Positions 23,529-31,004 of a stretch of DNA of 31,004 nucleotides are shown piece after piece; position 1 is the stretch's first letter, and every line of letters begins with the position of its first letter. The translations under genes were made by a program, and so were the position numbers. Source of the DNA: JAABRU01 sp050180235 (GTDB taxonomy: Bacteria; Desulfobacterota; Desulfobacteria; Desulfobacterales; Desulfococcaceae); contig JBFXEJ010000076.1 in assembly GCA_050180235.1 (NCBI GenBank), positions 1 through 31,004 of the forward strand, in the 5' to 3' direction. The notes under the pieces were generated by a model. It was not told the DNA's origin and did no database searches. It saw nothing but the letters and a program-made list of their open reading frames with translations.

Positions 23529-25742
23529 TTATCCAACCAGGGGCGGCATGGTAAGGGCCGGATGTTTCTTCTGCTGCAGGAAGGGCATAATTTCTTCCTC
23601 TGTGATTCCCACAGTCTCATCCGCAATCCGGTCCACAAGATCCGGCATACCCATTTCCGTACCCCGTTTGATCAGCCGTTCACGGAGTTCCTCTTTGAGC
23701 ATTTTGGGCATCCACACCATGCGCAGAAGACCTCCGTCTCCCAGAATGAACTTGCGCTGTGTGATATTGTATTTGGAATGTCCCACAAAACCCGGTGAGG
23801 ATGCGCCGCCGCCCATGACACCGGCCAGTGTGGTGAACTTCATGCCGCAGGGGGTTTCACCGGTATAGTCCCGGCTGACAGTCATGACGCCATTGCAGGC
23901 CGGCAACATGGCAGCAATACATTCGCAGCAGCCGCATGTGGTCATGGGAGCATGAACCAGGGAGTAGAAATTGTAAGTGTTGACAGTTCCGCGGGAAGCC
24001 TTGGAGACGAATTCATCGACCCCTTTGAACCGACCCAGTAACGGATCCAGACATTCGCCCTTCATGATGGGCTGGTTGGGGCCGGTCGGGTTGATCTGGA
24101 ATGCTGCCTTGCAGTCCATCCAGTTGTACGCGCCGCACAGACCGGTACGTTCCGGGCTGACCGAGCAGACATGACTGGGCGCAAAAGACTGGCACAGGGT
24201 GCAGGAGTAGAAGGTATCCACATCCTCGTCTGTCATCTGATCCACGCGCTCATCTCTGTATTTATACGCTGCACGGGCTTTGGCCGTGATTTTGTCCACA
24301 TCCTCTTTGCCCGTGTAAAGTGTGACCTGAATCTTGTCCAGAATGGCGGAAAAATCATGATGCAGTTTGTTGTGCAGAACCTTGCCGATATCTTTGAGGG
24401 TGAAACCCTTTTCCACAGCGGCCTTGCCGATGCGCACCCACGCGATATCCCGCTGGCCAGCGTGCATGATGCCCTGGATATAGTTGATCAGATGATGAAT
24501 CTGGCGTTCCAGAATCGGCTCAAAATCCTTCTGGAATTCCCGGCCTGCCACCTGCAGATACATGGCCAGGGGGAAGACATCGCCTTCCTTCATATCCGGA
24601 ATGTCTTTGCCAACCACGGTGACTTTGCCATCGTCAATGGCAGTCATGTCAGCCAGTTCCAGATATTCTGTGCACTGGGTCTTGCCACCGCCTGCCTGAA
24701 CATACAGATCCTTGCCTCTGATACGCTCGCCCTCATACGCGGGACCGAATGCGCAGGGAATGTCAACCTGAGCCACATGAACCTTGAGACCGCGGGTTTC
24801 AATGGATTTTTCCACAATAGCATCATGGCTGATATTGCCGACCACATGCTCGTAGGTGCAGATACCGGTGGGCAGAATCTGCGGAATGTCCGTGTCCGCG
24901 ATGGTGGGGAAGCCCCAGTTGACACATCCGGCTGCGGCTGCGGCCCATTCTGCGTTCACATCACCCAGAGCGTTCACAAAAGCAAACACGCGGTCTTTGT
25001 TGTACATAAGGATTTTTTTGTAATCCCCCGCGGGAACACCGCCAAAGGCCATAGCCACGCGGTTGGCAAATCCCAAAGCAAAAATGGCAGAGGAAATGTC
25101 CGGACCAAAGGGAACAATCTTGGTGTTCCATCCAATATCCACGCCAGCCTCAATCAACTGCTGGGACATGGTGGTGCCGTTCTGGTTGGCGGCCAGGAAC
25201 ACATAAATGGAGCGTTTCTGATATTCTTCTATGATTTTTTTTGCGATTTCCGGATTCGGAGCCGCACCCACAATGGCAGCAAATCCGGGAGCGGAACCGT
25301 CCACGAATTCCACGCCGCGTTTTCTGAAGATGGTGTCTTCAGCCGCGCCCAGCCAGATTTTTCCGTGTTCAGGATCAGTTTCTTCGGAAACATAATAAAA
25401 ATCAGGCTGCTCAAGATAACGCAGAGCCTCGTCAATCTCAAATGCAAACAGAGCTGCCATGCCAGCGTCCAGCAGAGAGCCCAGGTAGGGAACATGATGG
25501 GCTCCCTTAATATGTGCAGGAAGAAGCTGGCGCGCAACTTCCAGAGGTTTTTTCATATCCTCAAGGGTTTCCACCTTAATTCCGGTCAGAGAATAGATTA
25601 CCGGCAGATAATATGCCGTATTGGGAAAACCCACTTTTGTTGTAGCATCAAAACCTGCCAGAGCTTTGGTCAGACGGCCCTCCACCTTGGATACGATATT
25701 GTAACCGCCCTGAATTCCGGCGAATGCAACTAATCTTGACAT
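23529..25742 (-). CDS. acsB: Acetyl-CoA synthase / CO dehydrogenase complex subunit alpha
   Basis: Forms acetyl-CoA from CO, CoA and the methyl group of the corrinoid protein at the Ni-Ni-[4Fe-4S] A-cluster. In sulfate reducers it also runs in reverse for acetate oxidation. All six A-cluster cysteines are present: C514, C517, C526 and C536 (SCTLCQSFAPSHVC...GLCG) and C603, C605 (TTCGCCECI). Each is exactly 8 residues later than C506, C509, C518, C528, C595 and C597 of the Moorella enzyme. The full N-terminal domain that contacts CO dehydrogenase is kept (737 aa), so this is the bacterial type rather than archaeal CdhC. The ATG at 25742 follows AAGGAGG. CO dehydrogenase (acsA) is not in the window. 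Confidence 0.98.
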   Translation of the reverse strand: MSRLVAFAGIQGGYNIVSKVEGRLTKALAGFDATTKVGFPNTAYYLPVIYSLTGIKVETLEDMKKPLEVARQLLPAHIKGAHHVPYLGSLLDAGMAALFAFEIDEALRYLEQPDFYYVSEETDPEHGKIWLGAAEDTIFRKRGVEFVDGSAPGFAAIVGAAPNPEIAKKIIEEYQKRSIYVFLAANQNGTTMSQQLIEAGVDIGWNTKIVPFGPDISSAIFALGFANRVAMAFGGVPAGDYKKILMYNKDRVFAFVNALGDVNAEWAAAAAGCVNWGFPTIADTDIPQILPTGICTYEHVVGNISHDAIVEKSIETRGLKVHVAQVDIPCAFGPAYEGERIRGKDLYVQAGGGKTQCTEYLELADMTAIDDGKVTVVGKDIPDMKEGDVFPLAMYLQVAGREFQKDFEPILERQIHHLINYIQGIMHAGQRDIAWVRIGKAAVEKGFTLKDIGKVLHNKLHHDFSAILDKIQVTLYTGKEDVDKITAKARAAYKYRDERVDQMTDEDVDTFYSCTLCQSFAPSHVCSVSPERTGLCGAYNWMDCKAAFQINPTGPNQPIMKGECLDPLLGRFKGVDEFVSKASRGTVNTYNFYSLVHAPMTTCGCCECIAAMLPACNGVMTVSRDYTGETPCGMKFTTLAGVMGGGASSPGFVGHSKYNITQRKFILGDGGLLRMVWMPKMLKEELRERLIKRGTEMGMPDLVDRIADETVGITEEEIMPFLQQKKHPALTMPPLVG

Positions 25743-25817
25743 GGTTCTTTTCCTCCTTCGTTGAGGATTTGTTGGTAATCGGTAAGTTATGATGATGGAT
25801 AAAAAAACAGCAGTTTA

Positions 25818-27395
25818 CTATATTATGCCATTGGCCCACTTTATATGCTCAAGCACATCATCAAGATGTGTCTTCGTCAGCATTTCAGGCGTCAGTTTTG
25901 CCATTTCCGCATCAGCGTTGGCTTTTTTGGCTGTCAGATCCGCCAGATATTCGGTTCTTGACCTGGCAACTGCCTCCCGGATAATCTGGGCTTCGGCTTC
26001 CAGTTTGGCCATCAGTGCTGCCTCGGCTTTGGCTTTTGCCTCGGCTTCGGCCTTTGCTTTGGCTTCAGCTTCTGCTTTTTTCTTTGCTTCCAATGCCTTG
26101 GCCTGTGCTTCCGCATCCACCTGCGCTTTTGCCTCAGATTCCATCTTTGCTTTGATTTCCGCCTCAATCCGGGCTTTCATTGCGGCATCATCTGCCGGTG
26201 CAGCAGCCGGAGCGGGTTTGGCTTCCGCTTTGGGAGCGGCAGGAGCAGCAGCGGGTTTGGCTTCCGCCTTCGGAGCGGCAGGAGCAGCAGCCTTGGGCGC
26301 AGCGGCTGCGGGTTTTGCAGCAGCTTTGGGAGCCGGAGCAGCGGCTTTCTTTTCTTCTTCGATTTTCAGATCCGGAGCCGGTGCCAGAGCCGCATAGTCA
26401 ATCTTGGCATCCGGGAGTTTTTTTGCAATGGGGGCTACTTTGGCAGCAGAACCGCCGTCAGACAGCAGATCAATAAAAGATTTGACCATGCGCACAGACT
26501 CAGGATGACGCATCACCAGTACATCTGAACCGGCCAGCAGATAGGCGACAGCACCCACGGCCTCCATCAGAATGCCGCGGCGTTCCGGATCGCCCAGTGT
26601 CGGGGCCTCAGCCGCCTTCAGTTTTGCCTCTTTGGATTTCCAGACTTCAAAACTGAGGTTATTGTACAGAGGGAACTGCAGTTTGTCATCGCCCTGGTTC
26701 ATGGCGGCCATTCTGAGCCTTTCCATGACCGAATAACTGTATTCCATGCCGTATCCCAGACCGCCTGTGGTGGGGTCCACAATGACACGGTTCATGGGCA
26801 TGCCCAGGTTTTCCAGAAGGATGTTCACCTGTTTGGCCAGGTTGACATCAATGGGTGAGGATGAGATGACGGAGTGGCCGAAACCCATGGCTGCTGCGCC
26901 GATGCCTTTGTGGTTTTTGTCTTCCACAGGCCCCAGGGTCAGATTTGCACCCTGACAGTCTTCAGCCACTTTTTTCAGTACCTCCTCATCTTTCTGAGGT
27001 GAGGCTGTGCCCCACACCACCAGAGGCACATCAACGGCTGCCATCACTTTCTTCACTGTGGCAACAGCTTCTGCCGGGCTGGCGTTTTTGTCATTGGGAT
27101 CAATGCTTATGAGCTGAAGCGTGATCATATCTGCCCCGTATTTTTCCACGCATTTTTTTGCCCATGCTGCCGGATCGCCAATGACATCCTCAAACGGTTT
27201 TACTGCGGCCTCAGCCCAGTCATCCGGTTTTATATCCCACACTTCCATGCTGACTTTGGGTTTGTGCGGCATTTTTCCTTCAAACTGGTAGAAAGGATAG
27301 CAGGTCTCCCCGCCGACTGTGACGGTCTTCTTTTTTCCCAGCGTCACTTCCCTCACTGCGCCGGAATAGGATTCTTTGAAAAATTTAAAAGCCAA
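25818..27395 (-). CDS. acsD: Corrinoid iron-sulfur protein small (delta) subunit with long Ala/Lys/Glu-rich C-terminal extension
   Basis: Partner of AcsC in the methyl carrier. Residues about 1-338 are the AcsD TIM-barrel core (KPKVSMEVWD, ADMITLQLISIDPNDKN, RVIVDPTTGGLGYGMEYSYS, GDPERRGILMEAVGAVAYLL). A Pro/Ala/Lys linker (about 350-403), a charged Ala/Glu/Lys/Gln repeat likely to form one long helix or coiled coil (about 405-475), and a non-repetitive tail follow (REAVARSRTEYLADLTAKKA to LDDVLEHIKWANGII). The Moorella protein ends near the core. I choose the TTG at 27395 because AGAGGAGG lies 7 nt upstream; another TTG at 27437 lacks a ribosome site. It is the first gene of acsDBCE, 75 nt before acsB. 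Confidence 0.93.
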   Translation of the reverse strand: MAFKFFKESYSGAVREVTLGKKKTVTVGGETCYPFYQFEGKMPHKPKVSMEVWDIKPDDWAEAAVKPFEDVIGDPAAWAKKCVEKYGADMITLQLISIDPNDKNASPAEAVATVKKVMAAVDVPLVVWGTASPQKDEEVLKKVAEDCQGANLTLGPVEDKNHKGIGAAAMGFGHSVISSSPIDVNLAKQVNILLENLGMPMNRVIVDPTTGGLGYGMEYSYSVMERLRMAAMNQGDDKLQFPLYNNLSFEVWKSKEAKLKAAEAPTLGDPERRGILMEAVGAVAYLLAGSDVLVMRHPESVRMVKSFIDLLSDGGSAAKVAPIAKKLPDAKIDYAALAPAPDLKIEEEKKAAAPAPKAAAKPAAAAPKAAAPAAPKAEAKPAAAPAAPKAEAKPAPAAAPADDAAMKARIEAEIKAKMESEAKAQVDAEAQAKALEAKKKAEAEAKAKAEAEAKAKAEAALMAKLEAEAQIIREAVARSRTEYLADLTAKKANADAEMAKLTPEMLTKTHLDDVLEHIKWANGII

Positions 27396-27461
27396 GTTCG
27401 TACCTCCTCTGGATGTTTCGACATGTGATTGATTCAAAACCGATGTACAAATGATGAACCC

Positions 27462-27496
27462 AAAAAAAAAGGCAACAGAGTTTCATACTCTTTGCC
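27462..27496 (-). terminator. Intrinsic terminator inside the acs operon leader (candidate attenuator)
   Basis: On the minus strand GGCAAAGAGT pairs with ACTCTGTTGCC (10 bp, one bulged base, 5-nt loop; 27471-27496), followed directly by nine T (27462-27470). It lies after the acs promoter and about 65 nt before the acsD start. No minus-strand gene lies upstream for it to terminate, so premature termination of the acs transcript is the natural reading. Confidence 0.75.
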
Positions 27497-27512
27497 CTGA
27501 ATAAATGATTCG

Positions 27513-27623
27513 TCCTCCTTTCTTCTGCCAGACATTGTTTGCATTATACATCTGAAATATTCCATATAGGATCTGTATGATCCGCAAAAGCCCTGCGTTT
27601 ACATTTTCTCTCATAACACAGAA
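27513..27623 (-). promoter_or_regulatory. acs leader RNA upstream of the attenuator, unassigned
   Basis: The leader holds two small hairpins (CGCA-gggcttt-TGCG and GGATC-ataca-GATCC, about 27565-27602) and then an excellent but apparently orphan ribosome site, AAAGGAGG (27513-27520). No ATG, GTG or TTG follows it at normal distance. The frame after an ATT at 7 nt is only seven codons long. I could not match it to any riboswitch class I know. Confidence 0.5.
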
Positions 27624-27629
27624 TAGAGT

Positions 27630-27658
27630 ATTATATTTTATGACAGATTATTTGTCAA
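27630..27658 (-). promoter_or_regulatory. Consensus sigma70 promoter of the acs operon
   Basis: The minus strand reads TTGACA (27653-27658), exactly 17 nt, then TATAAT (27630-27635): both boxes perfect. Transcription should start near 27622, giving a leader of about 230 nt before the TTG start of acsD. Confidence 0.85.
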
Positions 27659-27710
27659 TATCTGAAAGACTTTTGACCGCATTATTCTTGTTTTTTTCTT
27701 CCTGCAAAAT

Positions 27711-27738
27711 TTGTAATTTTTCTTTTGATGATTATAGT
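27711..27738 (+). promoter_or_regulatory. Possible promoter of the radical SAM/DUF2344 gene
   Basis: TTGTAA (27711-27716), 16 nt, TATAGT (27733-27738) on the plus strand, about 165 nt before the ATG. It is a modest match in an AT-rich region. Confidence 0.25.
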
Positions 27739-27906
27739 CTGTATTTTATCGGCATTTCTGAATTCTCGGATGTTCAGGCTTCAGGAGTTCAGTATCTGCT
27801 TTCCGTTTCTGAGACCTCACCATAACTGACAGACAGGGGATGCCCGGTTTATGTTTTTTACTGCCTGATTATTTTTCTGATTGCATACAAGGAATATAAC
27901 GATACC

Positions 27907-30408
27907 ATGAAATACAGAAACATGCAAGACATATTGCCTCTGGTGGAAAAACCTTCGGCATATCTGGGCACGGAAATCAACACGGTCAGAAAAAATCCGG
28001 ACAAGGTAAAGCTCCGCATTGCTCTGGCTTTTCCGGATCTTTACGAAATCGGGACATCCCATTTCGGCATACAGATTCTCTGCCATATTCTGAACCGTGA
28101 GGATGGCATTTCCGCTGAACGGGTTTTTGCGCCCGGGCCGGACATGGAATCCCGGCTCCGATCTTCGGGGCTGCCTCTGTGCAGTCTGGAATCCGGAACT
28201 ACCCTGCACAGTTTTGACATTATAGGTTTCAGTCTGCTCTATGAACTGAATTATACCAATATTCTCACCATTCTTGATCTCGCGGGCATTCCTTTCCGTG
28301 CCGCGGAACGCAATGAATCCCATCCCCTGATTATCGCGGGCGGACCCTGCACCTGCAATCCCGAACCTGTGGCGGATTTCTTTGACGCCATAGTGGTTGG
28401 GGACGGAGAATCTGTCATTACGAAAATGACCGGGGTCTGGATGAAATGGAAAGAGTCTGGAAAAAATGACAGGGAGATTCTGTTAAAAGAATTATCCCGT
28501 ATACCGGGTGTGTATATCCCTTCCTTTTTTATACCTGCTTATGATGAAAAGGGTTTTCAGCGTCTCAGTCCAAAGTTTTCAGATTATACTTCAGTAAAAC
28601 GGGCGGTTGTGCCGGATTTGGATACGGCACCCTTTCCGGACGCGCCTGTGGTTCCTTTCGGACGGCCTGTGCATGACCGGCTACGTCTGGAAGTGGCCAG
28701 GGGATGCACAAGGGGCTGCCGCTTCTGTCAGGCAGGAATGATCTACCGGCCTGTGCGGGAGCGTTCCCCGGAAACTCTGCTTGCCCTTTCCGAAGCTGCC
28801 CTTGCCTCCACAGGATATGAGGATATGTCCCTTCTTTCCCTTAGCACAGGCGATTATACCTGCATTGATTTTCTCATGGCCCGGCTTATGGATCGGTGTG
28901 AAGCCTCACATACGGCAATTTCCCTTCCCTCTCTGCGGGCCGGAACCCTGGGCCCGGAGCTCATGGCACAGATCAGAAAGGTACGGAAAACCGGTTTTAC
29001 CATTGCGCCGGAGGCAGGAAGTCAGAGGATGCGTGATGTGATCAACAAAAACATCACGCAAGAGGATATTTTTGGCACGGTGAAAGATGCGTTTGACGGG
29101 GGATGGCAGGTTATCAAACTCTATTTTATGATTGGTATGCCCACGGAAACAGAAGAGGATGTCCGGGCCATTTCGGAACTGGTCAGAGAACTTCGGAAAA
29201 TCAAAGGATCAGGGGGCAGAAAAGGCAAAATCAATGTCAGTGTGGGGACTTTTATCCCCAAACCCCATACGCCTTTTCAGTGGTTTCCGCAGATTTCCGC
29301 TGATGAGGCACGGGATAAAATCTTTTGGCTTCGCGATGAGATGAAAATGCCGGGAATTCAGTTCAAATGGCAGCGTCCGGAAATCAGCTTTCTGGAAGGA
29401 TTATGGGCCAGGGGCGACCGCAGACTTTCCGCTCTGCTGGTGAATGCGTATGAAAAAGGCTGCCGTCTGGACGGATGGAGCGATCATTTCCGTTTTGATT
29501 TGTGGCAGAAGGCCATTGGGGAATGCGGAACCGATACCGGATTTTTCACCCAGCGCATCCGGAATACAGATGAACCGCTTCCCTGGGATCATATTGATAC
29601 CGGAGTGACAAAGGAATTTCTGAAAACAGAATGGGAAAAGGCCCTGATCGGAGAAAGCACCGGTGACTGCCGGACAGGTGTGTGTAATATGTGCGGAGTC
29701 TGCGACTTTGACACCCTTGCTCCAAGAATATGCAACGCTGTTTCCGTGGAAAAAACATGCCCAGGTCCCCAGTCCCCTGCCCCCAGTCCCCTTCCCCTTA
29801 CTTTTCAGATTTTTTATGAAAAACGGGACAAAGCCCGGTTTTTCGGTCATCTGGAAATGGTGGGACTTTTTGTCCGTGCCATTCGCGGTGCAGGAATACC
29901 CGTTGCCTATTCACAGGGATTTCATCCCATGCCATCCATAGCCTTTGGGGATCCGCTTCCGGTGGGCATGGAAAGTATGTCTGAATGCTTTTTCATGACA
30001 GTGACAGAGCATATCCGTCCGGCAGATGTGCCGGATAAACTCAATCCCCGTCTTCCCGAAGGGCTGCGGGTTCTGCGCTGTAATATAGCGCCAGCCAAAT
30101 CCGCGCGCCGGAAAGCAGAATCTGCTGTGTACCGGGTTCATCTGCCGGAGGGAATTTTTGAGGACAGAGGATTTGCATATTTGTCAGAATCCGCTCAAAT
30201 CCCTTTCACCCGGACAAGCAGCAAAGGCATAAACCGGACAGTAAATATAAAGGATGCGGTTTTGCGGCTGGAGCGGATTTCGCCTGCGGAAATTGAAATC
30301 ACGGTGAGGACAGAACAGGGAAAAATGATCCGTCCGGCTGATGCGGTACGGGTGCTGTTCGGTATTCCGGAAGAATCGCTTCAGCAGGCCAGGTTCATAA
30401 AAATGTGA
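27907..30408 (+). CDS. B12-binding radical SAM protein fused to a DUF2344 (radical SAM-linked) domain
   Basis: An 833-aa protein of the TIGR03960-type radical SAM family fused to the TIGR03936/DUF2344 domain; in many bacteria these are neighbours or a fusion near ribonuclease G and rplU-rpmA. The substrate is not established. The N-terminal 180 residues are a B12-binding-like Rossmann region (ALAFPDLYEIGTSHFGIQIL, IIAGGPCTCNPEPV). The radical SAM motif is RGCTRGCRFC (C267, C271, C274). A second Cys group at about 588-606 (CRTGVCNMCGVC...RIC) may hold another cluster. A Pro-rich linker (PGPQSPAPSPLPL) leads to DUF2344 from about residue 632 (FQIFYEKRDKARFFGHLEMV). The start at 27907 has a weak AAGGAA upstream. 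Neither ribonuclease G nor ribosomal genes follow; repeats do. Confidence 0.9.
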   Translation: MKYRNMQDILPLVEKPSAYLGTEINTVRKNPDKVKLRIALAFPDLYEIGTSHFGIQILCHILNREDGISAERVFAPGPDMESRLRSSGLPLCSLESGTTLHSFDIIGFSLLYELNYTNILTILDLAGIPFRAAERNESHPLIIAGGPCTCNPEPVADFFDAIVVGDGESVITKMTGVWMKWKESGKNDREILLKELSRIPGVYIPSFFIPAYDEKGFQRLSPKFSDYTSVKRAVVPDLDTAPFPDAPVVPFGRPVHDRLRLEVARGCTRGCRFCQAGMIYRPVRERSPETLLALSEAALASTGYEDMSLLSLSTGDYTCIDFLMARLMDRCEASHTAISLPSLRAGTLGPELMAQIRKVRKTGFTIAPEAGSQRMRDVINKNITQEDIFGTVKDAFDGGWQVIKLYFMIGMPTETEEDVRAISELVRELRKIKGSGGRKGKINVSVGTFIPKPHTPFQWFPQISADEARDKIFWLRDEMKMPGIQFKWQRPEISFLEGLWARGDRRLSALLVNAYEKGCRLDGWSDHFRFDLWQKAIGECGTDTGFFTQRIRNTDEPLPWDHIDTGVTKEFLKTEWEKALIGESTGDCRTGVCNMCGVCDFDTLAPRICNAVSVEKTCPGPQSPAPSPLPLTFQIFYEKRDKARFFGHLEMVGLFVRAIRGAGIPVAYSQGFHPMPSIAFGDPLPVGMESMSECFFMTVTEHIRPADVPDKLNPRLPEGLRVLRCNIAPAKSARRKAESAVYRVHLPEGIFEDRGFAYLSESAQIPFTRTSSKGINRTVNIKDAVLRLERISPAEIEITVRTEQGKMIRPADAVRVLFGIPEESLQQARFIKM

Positions 30409-30449
30409 TCTGATATTACGCACTTTTTTCATAACTGATGTTACGCCGA

Positions 30450-30535
30450 ATCGTCATACCGGCTAACTCCGGTATCCAGAACATTTTGAAATTACTGGAT
30501 TCCGGCGAAAGCCGGAATCCGTCAATTCCAAAATG
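30450..30535. repeat. REP-like repeat with GAAA-loop hairpin
   Basis: GGATTCCGGC-GAAA-GCCGGAATCC (30497-30520) is a perfect 10-bp stem. It is flanked by TACCGG/CCGGTA and by ATTTTGAAATT and AATTCCAAAAT, which pair across it. This is the common extragenic palindrome style, and it may also end the upstream transcript. Confidence 0.6.
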
Positions 30536-30586
30536 CTGATGAACCGGCTTTAGGTGATTTCCATTAATGATTATACCGTTTTTCGC

Positions 30587-30655
30587 AGGGCGGGCACGGC
30601 TTTCTGTGCCCGCCGTCCTGCTGAAACGGTGGGCACAGAAAGCCGTGCCTGCCCT
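30587..30655. repeat. GC-rich long inverted repeat
   Basis: AGGGCGGGCACGGCTTTCTG (from 30587) pairs with its near-complement CAGAAAGCCGTGCCTGCCCT (to 30655), with inner GTGCCCGCC/GGTGGGCAC and a short loop. The total stem is about 28 bp. It is probably a miniature mobile element. Confidence 0.7.
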
Positions 30656-30675
30656 ACAATGATGGTACATTTTTT

Positions 30676-30821
30676 GGTAGTGGGTCAAATCCGTTGATAA
30701 GGTCTCCCCTCCCTTGAGGGAGGGGCAGGGGGAGGGTGAAAACATCACTGATTATCCCCCTCCCCTGACCCCTCCCACCAGGGGAGGGGAATTTTTGGAT
30801 CAACAGATTTGCACCACTACC
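30676..30821. repeat. 145-bp palindromic element, copy 2 (inverted relative to copy 1)
   Basis: Starts GGTAGTGGGTCAAATCCGTT and ends with CAGATTTGCACCACTACC. Its plus strand is almost exactly the complement of the copy at 16034-16178, including the CCCTCCC/GGGAGGG interior. The high identity implies a recent origin or gene conversion. Confidence 0.85.
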
Positions 30822-30894
30822 CATTTTTTCATAGAAATCGCCTTAAGGTGATTTACAGAAAAAAATATCCCGGAAAAGTAGTGTTTCATTTCTT

Positions 30895-31004
30895 TTAAAA
30901 TTGTGGATAAAGCCGTCTGAGTTTTATCCTCGCATCTTCTGTTGTAAATTGCCAGTTGACAGATTTACAGTCGGTGTTGCGGTCTGATTCCCATGCTTTT
31001 GTTT
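30895..31004 (-). pseudogene. C-terminal end of an IS630-type transposase, running off the right edge
   Basis: A minus-strand frame enters at the right edge and reads TKAWESDRNTDCKSVNWQFT then TEDARIKLRRLYPQF before TAA at 30895-30897. The segment VNWQFTTEDARIKL-RLYP is typical of the C-terminus of one IS630-like transposase group, different from the element at 1540-2689. Only 35 codons are visible, so I cannot say whether the gene is intact outside the window. Confidence 0.6.

Larger units (their letters stand above)
27396..27906. other. Divergent intergenic region: acs leader and promoter, and start of the radical SAM gene
   Basis: Gene-free. The left half is the acs leader with a terminator hairpin; the centre holds the acs promoter. 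The right half is AT-rich and probably contains the promoter of the plus-strand radical SAM gene. Confidence 0.7.
30409..30894. other. Repeat-filled gap after the radical SAM gene
   Basis: There are no genes. From left to right it holds a REP-like double hairpin, a long GC-rich inverted repeat, the second copy of the 145-bp palindromic element, and a near-palindrome AAATCGCCTTAAGGTGATTT (30835-30854) that may mark the end of the IS at the right edge. A half copy of the last motif (TTTAGGTGATTT) lies at 30550-30561. Confidence 0.65.

Noticed and set aside
24171..25733. 520-codon plus-strand open frame
   Set aside because: Lies exactly antisense to acsB, which has all catalytic residues; the frame is a codon-bias shadow with no ribosome site or domain.
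27462..27530. Possible c-di-GMP (GEMM-like) riboswitch in the acs leader because of AGGGCAAAG and GAAA
   Set aside because: The second conserved block (GACGCAAAGCC-like) is missing and the hairpin runs straight into the T-run; only the terminator is supported.

Overview
The window looks like a chromosomal segment of a strictly anaerobic, probably sulfate-reducing bacterium of the Desulfobacterota (Desulfobacterales-like). The main reason is a four-gene acetyl-CoA synthase / corrinoid iron-sulfur protein operon (acsD-acsB-acsC-acsE), the carbonyl-branch core of the Wood-Ljungdahl pathway. Moderate GC, several radical SAM proteins, a large hybrid sensor kinase and many dispersed repeats fit that placement. 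The genus is inference only; no rRNA or ribosomal protein gene is present.

Layout. (i) 1-2.7 kb is a mobile-element scar: the edge of an ISAs1-like insertion sequence, a surface/adhesin-type gene cut at both ends, and a decayed IS630-family element with terminal inverted repeats. (ii) 2.8-6.5 kb, minus strand: a lysine 2,3-aminomutase, a membrane-anchored LysM protein and a VanX-like D-Ala-D-Ala dipeptidase. (iii) 6.8-13.3 kb, minus strand: groEL-groES, a CHASE2 hybrid histidine kinase, pgk, and a small Cys-rich protein overlapping pgk by 4 nt. (iv) 13.7-18.5 kb: radC, a two-CBS protein, a single-PAS protein, a repeat-rich gap, an orphan 64-aa gene, a Tat-type DUF362 protein and a hypothetical protein. 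(v) 18.7-20.7 kb: a B12-binding-type radical SAM protein. (vi) 21-27.4 kb: the acs operon, read leftward. (vii) 27.9-30.4 kb, plus strand: a fused radical SAM/DUF2344 protein, followed by repeats and the C-terminal end of another IS630-type transposase at the right edge.

How the genes fit together. AcsE moves the methyl group from methyl-tetrahydrofolate to the corrinoid of AcsC/AcsD, and AcsB joins it to CO and CoA. The CO dehydrogenase subunit AcsA and the methyl-branch enzymes are not in this window. The operon has a near-ideal sigma70 promoter. About 130 nt further on, and still about 65 nt before the acsD start codon, lies an intrinsic terminator (10-bp stem plus nine T). This points to an attenuated or ligand-controlled leader that I cannot assign to a known class.

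A second theme is repeats. About 145-bp MITE-like elements have termini matching the local IS630 element and carry a roughly 41-nt hairpin unit. They sit directly upstream of three minus-strand genes in the same orientation. A separate 145-bp palindromic element occurs as an inverted pair about 14.5 kb apart. Further inverted and direct repeats fill most gaps.
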